A stretch of DNA of 64,000 nucleotides from Thunnus maccoyii (Eukaryota > Chordata > Actinopteri > Scombriformes > Scombridae), in contig NC_056538.1 of NCBI RefSeq assembly GCF_910596095.1, positions 20,074,501 through 20,138,500 on the forward strand, read 5' to 3'. Made by a program: the position numbers and the translations under genes. The notes under the pieces were generated by a model, which searched no databases, was not told where the DNA came from, and worked only from the letters and a program-made list of their open reading frames with translations. Below, piece after piece: positions 40,947-52,237 of this stretch (positions within the stretch are counted from its first letter, which is position 1; each line of letters opens with the position of its first letter).

Positions 40947-43900
40947 ATGCATGTTATCAAGAGAGGTGAGCCGTTTTTTGTTGCTGTGTTGCGGTGTAAC
41001 TAAGGCCTCAGTTAGCTTCAGTGCTACTGTCAATACTGTTGATTTACCGATTAGGAAATGATAGAGACGGTTGTGCTGCCTCAACCCGACTGCTCAGTTG
41101 TTATATCACAAAATCGAAACTTACATGGTTAGTTAACGTTTGCTAGAAGCAGCCAGTTAACTGGTATTAAGTTACATCTCAGGCTACAGCTAGCTTGATT
41201 AGCGTTAAAGTTAACCAGTATGTGTCTGAAACGTGTAAAAAAAACACTTGATGTTCAGATGGATGTTCATGTGAACGTTAACTGATTAAAGTGTCATTTC
41301 TCAATCATTCTCTGCAGTTTTTCATTTGAGGTTTGTGTTTACAGCCATAATCCTTTGTTATACTTGGCGCGAAAAAGACAAAGTTATAAAAGGCCTGTCT
41401 GCCTGTCAATATGGACCCCAGTGAAGTTATGAGAGGGAGAAATGTTAATGAGCTCAAGTGAAATCTATTCAAGCATTATGAAAGCTGCTCAATAGCTCAA
41501 ACTACTGCTTTTATCTCTCTGGGGTAAACAAATTTGGATCTTAGAGGAAGGTGCGGTTTCTTTAATTGCTGTTTTTACATCTGGGTGACCGGATTGTGGA
41601 TTTCAAGATCCTGTTTACTCTGAAACAGTAGAAATATGAACTGTATATCTAAATATGTGTGTACAAATTGTTTTAGTATTAATCCAGTTTGAAAGTATTT
41701 ATGTTCAAGGTGTATTTCAGAGAAAGTACGGCACAGTGACAAAAGAAAAACGGCTTCCCCCCAAAACTCAACCCTTGGAGCCTTTGACAGCGGTGCAAAT
41801 AATTGTAGGGAGGTTTTTAGCCCTTTTTTAAAATTCAAGGACAAAAAAATCAGGTAATTGATTATCACAATAAGATACAATAATTTGTATTAAAAGTAAA
41901 AATACCAAAGCTGCTAACTGGTAAAGTATAGGTTCGTAATCTTTCAAGTCAACAACAGTCAGGTGCCCAAATGAACATTGAAACAGGTTTTTCTCGCCAT
42001 AATCATCATTCCTCTTGTTCATACTGATCATCATAATGCACTTAGTAGTTCCCTGGTGGTGGAACGAGTTACCAAACTCTGTCCGATCTGCAGAGTCCCT
42101 CTCAATCTTTAAGAAAAGACTAAAGACCCAGCTCTTTCACAAACACCTCTACACTTGATGGACTGAAGGTAGAGAAAAAACAAAAAGACAAAATAAAATA
42201 AAATAAAATCTGCTCCTTTGCATTGCCTCAGTGCATTGCATGTTGGCATCTATGTCCTATCGGACTCAAACTTAAGCTTCATGACACTTACTTGTGTTGT
42301 TCTCTCCTGACTAGATCTCTGCTTGTGTTGTGTAAGTCTCAGATGAACGTCGTTTTGGATAAAAGCATCTGCTAAATTAAATTTGTAAATTTACAATGTA
42401 AATGATGGGGGACAAACTCCACAATCCTCCTCCTGTGCAAAAATTTATTCAAAAGTTTATCTGAAGCTCCTGCTGTCCAAATTAGTCAATTCAAGTAGAT
42501 ATCTTTCAAACATTAGTCTTTTTAGTGCCAAAATTCCTCAAAATGTTGGCTGTGGATTTTGTTCCCATCACTCACGTAGTAAACACATTTGAGGGGATGA
42601 ACAGGAGGAATGATTACAGCAAGAAAAACATGCATGAAGGTTCATTTGGGCACCTGTCCTTTTAAGACCACCTACGAATTTGAATTAAATATTATTAAAG
42701 CCTTTTATATAAATATCAACAAACTTTTGTTAAACCAAATGCTTCTATTAAACTGATTGTGTGTGTGTGTATATGTATATGTACACACACACACACACAA
42801 TCAGTTTAATAGAAGCATTTGGTTTAACAAACAAGAAATATTGATATTTATATAAAAGGCTTTATTAGACAGACAATACTAAGACTATTCTTTAGTTTCA
42901 TCTTTATTGTTAATTGATTTGTGTAATTTCAGTTTGGTTAACTGAAGTTTTTGTTTTTTCAGATGGACGCCAGGAGCGCGTCATGTTCGATAAAATCACC
43001 TCTCGCATCCAGAAGCTCTGCTACGGGCTGAACTCCGACTTTGTGGATCCGGCCCAGATTACGATGAAGGTGATTCAGGGTTTGTACAGTGGCGTCACCA
43101 CCGTGGAGCTCGACACGCTGGCCGCGGAGATCGCCGCCACGCTCACAACTAAACACCCCGACTATGCCATCCTCGCTGCACGGATTGCCGTCTCAAACCT
43201 CCACAAGGAGACGAAGAAAGTGTTCAGTGACGTGATGGAGGATCTATACAACTACGTCAACCCCTTGAATAAACGCCACTCCCCCATGATCTCCAAGGAG
43301 ACGCTCAACATTGTTCTCGAGAACAAAGACCGCCTCAACTCCGCCATCATCTTCGACAGAGATTTCTCCTACAACTTCTTTGGCTTCAAGACTCTGGAGC
43401 GGTCCTACCTGTTGAAGATCAACGGCAAAGTGGCCGAGCGACCACAGCACATGCTCATGAGAGTGTCGGTCGGAATCCACGGAAAAAATATTGATGAAGC
43501 CATCGAGACCTACAACCTGCTGTCAGAGAAGTGGTTCACCCACGCCTCCCCCACTCTCTTCAACGCAGGAACCAACAGGCCTCAGCTGTCCAGCTGCTTC
43601 CTGCTCGCCATGAAGGACGACAGCATTGAAGGCATTTATGACACGCTGAAGCAGTGCGCCCTCATCTCCAAATCAGCGGGAGGAATTGGCGTGGCTGTCA
43701 GCTGCATCAGATCAACCGGGAGCTACATCGCCGGCACCAACGGCAACTCCAACGGCCTAGTCCCCATGCTGAGAGTTTACAACAACACGGCACGTTACGT
43801 CGACCAGGGAGGCAACAAGAGACCCGGAGCCTTCGCCATGTACCTGGAGCCGTGGCACTTTGATGTGTTTGAGTTCTTGGAGCTGAAGAAAAACACAGGG

Positions 43901-45768
43901 AAGGAGGAACAAAGAGCCAGAGACCTTTTCTACGGCCTGTGGATCCCCGACCTCTTCATGAAGAGAGTGGAAAGCAACCAAGACTGGTCTCTAATGTGTC
44001 CGAACGAGGCTCCTGGGCTGGACGAGTGCTGGGGGGAGGAGTTTGAGGCGCTCTACACCAAATATGAGAAGGAGGGCCGGGTCAAGCGTGTGGTGAAGGC
44101 TCAGCAACTGTGGCATGCCATTATTGAGTCCCAGACAGAAACCGGTACGCCGTACATGCTGTACAAAGACGCCTGCAACAGGAAGAGCAACCAGCAGAAT
44201 CTGGGCACCATCAAATGCAGCAACCTCTGCACAGAGATCGTTGAATACACCAGTGACGACGAGGTGGCGGTCTGTAATCTGGCGTCCATCGCTCTCAACA
44301 TGTACGTCACCCCTGAGCGGACCTTTGACTTTAAAAAACTGGCCTACGTGACCAAAGTAATCGTGAAAAACCTGAACAAGATCATTGACATCAACTTCTA
44401 CCCAGTGCCCGAAGCCGAGAAGTCCAACAAGCGTCACAGGCCGATCGGGATTGGTGTCCAAGGACTGGCGGATGCCTTCATCCTGATGCGTTACCCCTTT
44501 GAAAGCCCCGAGGCTCAGCTGCTCAACATCCAGATCTTCGAGACCATCTACTACGCTTCCCTGGAGGCAAGCTGCGATCTGGCCCGCGAGCACGGCGCCT
44601 ACGAGACGTACCAAGGCTCTCCTGTCAGCAAGGGCATCCTCCAGTATGACATGTGGGAGAAGACGCCGACAGACCTGTGGGACTGGAAGCTGCTGAAGGA
44701 GAAGATCGCTAAACACGGCGTGAGGAACAGTCTGTTGATGGCCCCGATGCCGACGGCGTCCACCGCACAGATCCTGGGCAACAACGAGTCTATTGAGGCC
44801 TACACCAGCAACATCTACACCCGCAGAGTCCTCTCCGGAGAGTTCCAGATCGTCAATCCTCACCTGCTCAAAGACTTGACGGAGCGAGGACTGTGGAGCG
44901 AGGAGATGAAGAACCAGCTGATCGCTCACAACGGATCCATTCAGGTAATCAATCTTCTATCATAAAGGTCACATATCACCAAAATATTTATTGTTGAGAT
45001 GATTTTATTTTGTCTGGATGGATAAATTAAAAGGTACTGCATGAAAAAAATTAACTTTGGGCAGTTTTAGACTAATTTAAGTGAAAGTATCACAGCTTGA
45101 CTTCATTGTGATTTTAAATATATTATCTGACAAACAGCCCAAAACCTCAAATATTCAGTTTATTATCATATAAGACAAAGAAAAGCAGCAAATCCTCATG
45201 TTTTAATAGTGGGAATCAGACAGTTTTGCAATAATCAAAATAGTTTCTGCTTATTTTTTCCTGCTGTTTTTAAGTTTTCCTGTTTGCTTAATTTTCTTTA
45301 ACAGGAAATCGATGAGATTCCAGATGATCTGAAGCAGCTGTATAAAACCGTCTGGGAAATTTCTCAGAAGACAGTTCTCAAGATGGCCGCCGACCGTGGC
45401 GCCTTCATCGACCAAAGTCAGTCCCTGAACATCCACATCGCAGAGCCAAACTACGGCAAATTGACCAGCATGCACTTCTACGGCTGGAAACAAGTAAGTG
45501 AGACCAGGAGGACGAATCAGAGACGACTGCTGTGATCCAACAACGCGTGCTAACTGTTTCTTCCTCTCTACAGGGTTTAAAGACGGGGATGTACTACCTG
45601 CGGACGAAGCCCGCCGCCAACCCCATCCAGTTCACCTTGAACAAGGAGAAACTGAAGGAGACGCAGGCGGACACTAAACCCACGGAGCAGGAAATCAAGG
45701 AGCGCAACACGGCTGCCATGGTCTGTTCTCTGGAGAACAGAGACGAGTGCCTCATGTGCGGATCTTAA
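40947..45768 (+). CDS. rrm1: rrm1, ribonucleoside-diphosphate reductase large subunit, complete (794 aa)
   Basis: Four exons: 40947-40965, 42963-44944, 45305-45493 and 45574-45768; 2,385 nt. The enzyme reduces NDPs to dNDPs with the radical-bearing RRM2 subunit in the cytosol. The N-terminal ATP-cone is present ([20 protein letters not shown] to about residue 90). Catalytic residues appear in context: Cys in PQLSSCFLL (near 218), Asn/Cys/Glu in [11 protein letters not shown] (Cys near 429, Glu near 431) and the partner Cys in EVAVCNLAS (near 444). The C-terminal redox pair is in DECLMCGS. The radical-transfer Tyr pair is in GMYYLR. Length and sequence closely match human RRM1 (792 aa), and no inactivating change was seen. 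The striking feature is exon 2, which carries about 660 codons without an intron, whereas human RRM1 is spread over 19 exons. It is divergent to qpctl. Confidence 0.98.
41922..42682. mobile_element. inverted-repeat element family A, copy 5 (interrupted by a LINE-like tail)
   Basis: The left arm has TAGGTTCGTAATCTTTCAAG and CAACAGTCAGGTGCCCAAAT; the right arm has TGGGCACCTGTCCTTTTAAG. Between them, the family interior runs to CATAATGCACTTA, breaks, and resumes at TTTACAATGTAAATGATGG after about 340 foreign bases. Located in rrm1 intron 1. Confidence 0.85.
42050..42386 (+). mobile_element. LINE-like 3' end nested in family A copy 5
   Basis: The sequence encodes a degraded frame resembling the end of a fish reverse-transcriptase ORF (CCCTCTCAATCTTTAAGAAAAGACTAAAGACCCAGCTCTTTCAC region). 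It ends AACGTCGTTTTGGATAAAAG then CATCTGCTAAATTAAATT, the typical 3' tail of an abundant teleost non-LTR element. The element type is from memory; the boundaries come from comparing family A copies. Confidence 0.7.
42694..42868. repeat. about 170-bp near-perfect palindrome in rrm1 intron 1
   Basis: The left arm runs TAAAGCCTTTTATATAAATA, ..., AAACCAAATGCTTCTATTAA, ACTGATTGTGTGTGTG. The right arm is its reverse complement: CACACACAATCAGTTTAATA, GAAGCATTTGGTTTAAC, ..., TATTTATATAAAAGGCTTTA. The centre is TATATGTATATGTAC. Arms are about 80 bases with few mismatches (a small one near CAACAAACTTTTG versus CAAACAAGAAATATTG). It ends about 95 bases before the exon 2 acceptor. Confidence 0.93.
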
Positions 45769-46090
45769 ACGTGTCGTCTCTCCACTCGATAATCGCTCAC
45801 TTACGCAGGTTAAAGGTCATCTGGTTAGAGGGGTATTTTAGTTGCAAGACTTGAAGCTTTCAAAGATGTACCTGAGGTTACTTATGAGTGCTTCCGTTAA
45901 CAAACTTGAGCACTTTTCATCGACTACTTTCATGTGCAGTTTGAAACTGAATGTATAGAATTATTTTTATTAAATAAATGTTGTCAACTCACTTGGTCAA
46001 TAAGAAACAGTTAAATGTACTTAAAGTGTATTTTATGTCGCAAATAAAATAGGTTTGTAATAGAAAATAAAATGTTTTATATGCAAGTTG
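45769..46090 (+). other. rrm1: rrm1 3' UTR with polyadenylation signals
   Basis: AATAAA-type signals lie at about 45975, 46043-46048 and 46067-46072, followed by T/GT-rich sequence. The distal pair is the likely end of the transcript. Confidence 0.6.
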
Positions 46091-46124
46091 TTTGTGTTTG
46101 TGTCGGTTTCATTAAAAATGTGCT

Positions 46125-46390
46125 GAAGGGCTGCAACGAATCATTTCAAATGATCTCATCTGATCATTTTTGTAATTAATTGTTTAGACTACAGGACATA
46201 AAAAACAAAAAAAAAATTCCAATTTCAACATTTCAGAGCACCAGCTGATGTCATCAAATGATTTAATTTGTCAAAAACCCCAGAAGTATCATCACACTTA
46301 AGATGTTATGTTAAAATTTTTACACTAAAAATGAAATCGATTATCTATGTTTACAGATTAATCTGTTGATCAACTAACTTGCTCTAAAGT
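46125..46390. mobile_element. inverted-repeat element family B, degraded copy
   Basis: Starts AAGGGCTGCAACGAATCATT, with AATTTCAACATTTCAGAGCA and ATTAATCTGTTGATCAACTA. The right terminus is lost. Confidence 0.65.
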
Positions 46391-46470
46391 GCTTCATGTT
46401 TTTAAAGTCTACAGTGTCAGTGATGCACTTTTCCCCCGTTAGTGCTGAAACAAGCAGTCAACTGATAGTA

Positions 46471-46740
46471 GAGCTGCAACGATTAGTAGATTAATTGGTT
46501 AGTTGTCAACTATTAAATCAATTGTGACCATTTTTACAGTCATGTCTTTATTCTTCTGACAGTAAACTGAACTTATTTGGGTTGTTGACTGTTGGCGGAG
46601 ATAAAACTGGGACAAGGACGTCATCTCAGGCTTTGGGAAACCGTGATGACATCTTTCACCATTTTCTGACATTTTATAGACCAAACAATCGATTAACTGA
46701 GAAAATAATCAATAATAAATAATTGTTGGTTGCAGCCCTT
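46471..46740. mobile_element. inverted-repeat element family B copy
   Basis: Starts GAGCTGCAACGATTAGTAGA and ends AATTGTTGGTTGCAGCCCTT, with ATTTTCTGACATTTTATAGA inside. About 270 bp, between rrm1 and sipa1l3. Confidence 0.9.
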
Positions 46741-48458
46741 GTTGAGAGTTTAGTGCTTTAACCAGAAAAAACAAGGACTTTGATATCACTGTGGAAATGT
46801 GAATTGTGTGATATTTTATACACAATGATTATTGTAAAAAGATAAGTGTTTGATTGCAGCCTCAGTTTACTATCACATGTATAACTTCAGCCTGATGTTT
46901 TAAAAGAAGGTAAAACTGTAAAAGAATGAAAAACAGCCACAGTTCTGATAGTTATTTTTAATACATTTTTTATAAAATAACAAAAACATAATTTACACTT
47001 TTAAATGTACACTTATCATTACAACCCAAAACAAAACAATATTGAACCAAAGGTTTTTGTCTATGCGCGGTGCAAAGAGCGGAAAGATGAAAATAGAAAA
47101 AGACGAAGAATCATATAAATCAGTTTTGTACACAGATCGGAAATAAAACAGAATACACAAATAAAAACAACAACAGTACCCTCTTATCTTCACTGCTGTC
47201 TGCAACAGTGGCCGATGTGTTAAAAAATAAATTATCAAAATATTTAACATCTAAAAAAAAAAAGAAAACAAACCTAGTTATACAATATTAACCTTAATGC
47301 ATTATTGATTTGTTCAACATGGATCGTGGTTTATGCTATAAATAGCTTAAAATTATGCATGAAAACAAAATGTATATATATTAAAAAATAAAAAAAAGAA
47401 ACCTTGCCCCTTTTACATAAGCAAAACTAAAGATTAAGACTTGCAGATACGAACATCACAGTTACACCTGCGAAGCTGCATGAATGAAGGATTTTCCTAC
47501 TGGAGGAACAACAGGAGTGTGTCACCAGGAGACTTTAAATATCCAAAAACAGGATAAAGGTTGGAGCTTGTTGTTTGTTGTTTTTTTGTTTTTTTGGAGA
47601 GGCCTGAACCACTAAACAGTCCAGTCAGATTTAGGTAAAAACGTTACTGGTCTCAAGCTGAACGTGAACCTTTTTAACTGGCTGCAGAAGAAGAAGAAGA
47701 AGAAGGAGGTGCAGCTCCAAGTCGCCTCTCTTGTGTCAGTGAAAATAAAAGTTATTAGTGTAGGAGTGGGCGATATGGGGTCAAATCTTTTATCACAGCA
47801 TGTTTTATTCTATGTCATAACTGTTAAACTTCATGAAAAATCAATTTATAGACAAAATAATGAGTCAGGAAAGTCTGTTTTTCGTCTAATCCAGCAAATT
47901 TAATCCATATAAATCACAGTACTTTATCACTTGGGTGCAAAAAAATCATAAAAATCCAATTGCCTGCAATGATCTAATACACCCAGAAATATTAAAGGGA
48001 TCGCAACGACGGTATAAACAGTCTGACAAAATAGTCTGAGGGTACGATGCAGCATATCGCCCACCCCTAAATCAACGGTTTAGTGTCATGAAACAGCATC
48101 TTTGAGGAACCTGAGCGAGTTGGAAAAATTCAAACAAACAGTTCCAGTCAGATCAGGGAAGAAGCCTCCTGATGGAGCTGTTCCACGGAGCGGAGCGGAG
48201 CAGAGCAGGAGATGATAATTCAGTACAATGTTATCAGCAATTATCGATACAGGAAGTTGTAAGATAAGAAACATCCTCACACAGACTCCGCGGCGGGGAT
48301 GTTATCTTCCGTTCAGTACCAGCATCCAAAAAAAACCATCACAGACACACAGTTTCTGTATGAAAAATAGATATAGTAGACAATATCGTTGAGCAAGCTA
48401 ACAGTATAAATAGTGTCTTTTGTGTTCATTTGGGTTATCACAGAACATTGGGACAAAT

Positions 48459-48494
<36 letters not shown>

Positions 48495-48512
48495 GCACAC
48501 ACGCGCACACAC
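48459..48512. repeat. (CA)n microsatellite
   Basis: CA repeats of about 54 bases with ACGCGCACAC interruptions at the right end. They lie in the probable 3' UTR or downstream flank of sipa1l3. Confidence 0.95.
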
Positions 48513-49676
48513 AGAGTGGTTCTGACATGAAGGAGCTTCAGTGTTGTCGAGTGAGTTTCATGTTACAGTAAATGTTTTTTCTACAAGCACAAATTACTGG
48601 AGACACAGCTTCATCTTGATTAGTATGCAAAGACGTAATAAAAAAGGAAAAGTTTGACATTTGTGGAAATACGCTTATTTAGCCTGAAGACAGCGAGCCC
48701 GGCTCTGACCTCTAAAGTTCACTAGTTCACACATTATATCTAATTTAATAGATAATATCTGAATACTATGAGGGCACCAGCAACCTACAGCAAGTATGTG
48801 ATGAAATATGACTTTAAAAGAAACCGTTGCAGTGGCTAAATACCTCATCAGGTCACAGAATTAGTTTGGGATTAAATTTGTCTCATAATAATTGAGTTAA
48901 ATCTCCAAATAATCAAAAAAGAAAGTGAATAAAAATAAATTGAAACCAAGACAAAACTTACAATAAAAATATACAAGTGTGAAACATTTTACATTGTTTT
49001 TCACTGATCAGGATTTCTCTTTTGTGATCACTCAATGCAGAGTTTTTCATTTCTGACACAAAGCTCTCGTGTCTCAGGGCTGCGTCGCCATTGGCCAGTT
49101 ACATTTGCAACAAGCTGTAAGACTTGTTAATTCCCTCCACAAACCGTAAAGTGTATCAGAACTTTGTTTTTTCTTCTTTCCTCCCCTATTTATCATCTCA
49201 CAACCCCTCAGATTCATTTGTTGATCCTTTGCAGGAGTTTTACTTGTAATTAAGTATTCTTACATTATTTTTACTGTAAACCAGTAACAAAACTGCACCA
49301 GAAAGCAAATAAGCTATTTCGCAAAAATGTCAAACGATTTCTTTCGATATTAGAAAATGATTATTTTTGAAGACGTACAGTGAAAACGAGTGAAGGATAA
49401 AATAATTATTCAGTAAGTTTAGATCTGAGATGATACAGCACTGCTGAAAAAACAGTGAAAACTAAAAACTACATTAGAGATATGATACTGTCACACATCA
49501 CTGAGTTTCTGACTCTCTCTCAACACGCTGATGGCTTGTTTCACATCTTTGGGCCACAGTTCGTCCATGTAAACAGAGGAAAGGAAAATATTGTGGCCCA
49601 CGAGTTTCATATTACAGTAAACTAGTTTGTTCATCACTCAGTCGTCAAACAGACCATCACATTCAAACTCTTTCTC

Positions 49677-49796
49677 ACACACACACACACTCGCATTAAC
49701 ACACACACACACACACCAAAAGGATAATAAAATGCATCTAGTCGAGCACAAACACTGTTGTGCGATAATGCTTCTGAGTATTCGCTGTACCATCAG

Positions 49797-49833
<37 letters not shown>
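49677..49833. repeat. clustered (CA)n microsatellites
   Basis: Three CA tracts, near 49677, 49700 and 49801-49833, separated by unique sequence. Confidence 0.9.
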
Positions 49834-49836
<3 letters not shown>

Positions 49837-50107
49837 CTTTAGTACAACTGTTATACAATATCAGTACAATATAGATAATATTGATACATGAGAATTGTAC
49901 CACACAGGCATCTATCTACAGTACCATGTCTGTAGAGCTTCCATTACTTCTAGTGCATTCTGGGAGATGCAGTCTGTTGTAATGAGTCTTTTTTTTTTTC
50001 CTTTTTTTTTTTTTGGCTGATTCGCTGCAGGAACAGTATTAGGCCTCTCCAGGTGATGTAAAACAGTCTCCACTCCTACTCGCTCCTCTAAGCATAGTAG
50101 CGTATGT

Positions 50108-50150
50108 ATTTATTTATTTATATATATATATATGACAAGTATATATATAT
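50108..50150. repeat. (TTTA)n/(TA)n tract
   Basis: ATTTATTTATTTATATATAT followed by a second TATATATATA block. Confidence 0.85.
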
Positions 50151-50484
50151 AAGAGTTCAGTTTATAAAAATAAACAGGCTCAGAGAAAAGAGAGGGAGGC
50201 TCTCTGCTCCGTCTGTGCACAGGCTGAGAGAAGAAACGCCGGGCGAGACTTTCTGGGAGTGATTCAAAAAAAAAAGAAAGTGTTTTTCTGGCTTTTTCCA
50301 GTTTAAGGCGGTCCAGTGGAAGCTGAGTGAGGTGACATCACGGTGACCTCTGCTGCCCCTGTGTGTGTGTGCAAGGAATCATGGGTACTGAGCAGGCAGC
50401 GCTAAAAGGATATTTCTCTCACACTCTCGCCCTCCCTCTGGCCTGAATCACATACTCTTCTTCTTCTTCTTCTGCAGGTGCCGA

Positions 50485-52169
50485 TCACTCCCTCTTTGAC
50501 TGAGTTTCGGGGGTTATGGAGCGCGCCTCGTGGTCACTTCCTGTCTTGTTGATGTTGGTAAAAAGCATGCTGAACTTGCGCAGCTGCTCGCTGGCTGTGT
50601 GGCTCTCCTCCTGTAAGCGCTGGTTGTTCTCTCTCAGGTTGGCCATCTCGGCGAGCAGCACCACCTTGTCGTGTTTCTCCTGGTGGTTTAAAAGATAAAC
50701 AATAAGGAGAAAAAAAAGAGACGTCGACAGTTCAGTTCAGTGTGAATGGATCTACAATTTTCACTGTTTTAAAAAGAATAGTTTGACATTTTAGACTTTT
50801 ATTCACTCTCTTGCTGAGAGTTAGATGAGAAGATTGATACCATTGATGCTATCGCTAACTTTGAAGTTACAGCTATTAAACCAGTTAGCTTAGCTTAGCA
50901 CATAGTCCCAATAAAACCATAACTTTTTGTTTTTACAATTTGGTTTTTATACAGATTAAACAAACAAAATATAATGTGTTAACTAGTGAGTTTTGTTACC
51001 TTTGTTACCAGGTGTCCCGTTTCCATTCTTTATGCTAAGCTAAACATATCCTGACTGTAACTTTATGTGTATTGTACAGACATTAAAGTGGTATCAAGCT
51101 TCTTATTCAACTCTCGACAAGATATTGAAGAAGCATATTTCCCAAAATGTCAAACAATTTCTTCAAATTATTATAATATTATTACAGTATGACACAGTAA
51201 AAATATAAAAAATGATGAAAGTAGTTCCCTAGTGGGTGCTAACAACATTACTTTCTACTTTTAACTGTTTAATAAAAGCAAAAACAGTGAAAAACTAAAG
51301 ATTCTCACCCTCTCCAGATCAGTGTTGAGCTGTTTTAACATCACCTCCAGGTGGTAGAGACGTCCCGACAAATCGTTGGGCACCTCGTCACTGTAAACAC
51401 AAACAGCACACGTTAGTTTGCATAAAGCTAGTTATTAAAACATCCTGACAAGACACACAGTACTGGTTATTTAAAAGGAGAGGTTTTACTGGTGTGTTGG
51501 CAGGAAAGAATAAACATTCCTACTGGCAACACAGAGACTGGTTCAACAACTCAAATAACCAACTGAAGTGAGAATCACAGAGGAATAAACAACCTGGAGG
51601 TTCAGGGAGTTACCACTGGGTGGCAGCAGTGACAAAGTTTACAACAGGACAGCAACATAAATAGTTGTTGGTTATGTTCCTCATCTTCTCTTTAGTTGCA
51701 CTACTTCACCACAAATACTGTTTATGAACAAACGTCCTTCTGTATGTCATATATGTCGTGGTGAGGTCGACGTACCCGCTGAAGGTCGGTGTGGTTCGTG
51801 GCGTCTGCGGAGTGGGAAACTGGACAGGACTGATGACTGGTCTCATGTCTGGACCTCCAACCTGCGGCTCAGTCAGCGAGAAAAGGGAAACTGCTCTTTG
51901 TGCTGTAACAGAGACACATGATCTTGCTTTCAAAAAGGTGAAGAAACGACTCTTTTTTCCTCTAATGCCCCACGAGATGCATGACACAATCACACCTCGA
52001 CACAGGCGGACCTGGCAGCAGGTGAGGCCAGGGATCAAGTATTAGCCTGAGTCTAATGTGTTTGTCTGTGCTGTGATGGGCGGCCGAGGACACGAGGGAC
52101 AGTAGACAGACCCAGAACAGAAGCAGTGGCTGGGAAGCAGAGCACGTGATCGAGTACGAGGTGTAGATG

Positions 52170-52237
<68 letters not shown>

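Larger units (their letters stand above)
46741..50484 (-). other. sipa1l3 3' UTR and/or intergenic region
   Basis: About 3.7 kb downstream of the sipa1l3 stop, containing several (CA)n tracts, T runs and a degraded family F fragment. Minus-strand polyadenylation-type TTTATT motifs occur at about 50108 and elsewhere. I cannot place the transcript end, and no gene is seen. Confidence 0.45.

Noticed and set aside
43991-44929. 312-codon open frame on the minus strand opposite rrm1
   Set aside because: It is the antisense shadow of the rrm1 giant exon. It has no family resemblance, and the long frame follows from codon bias of the real gene.
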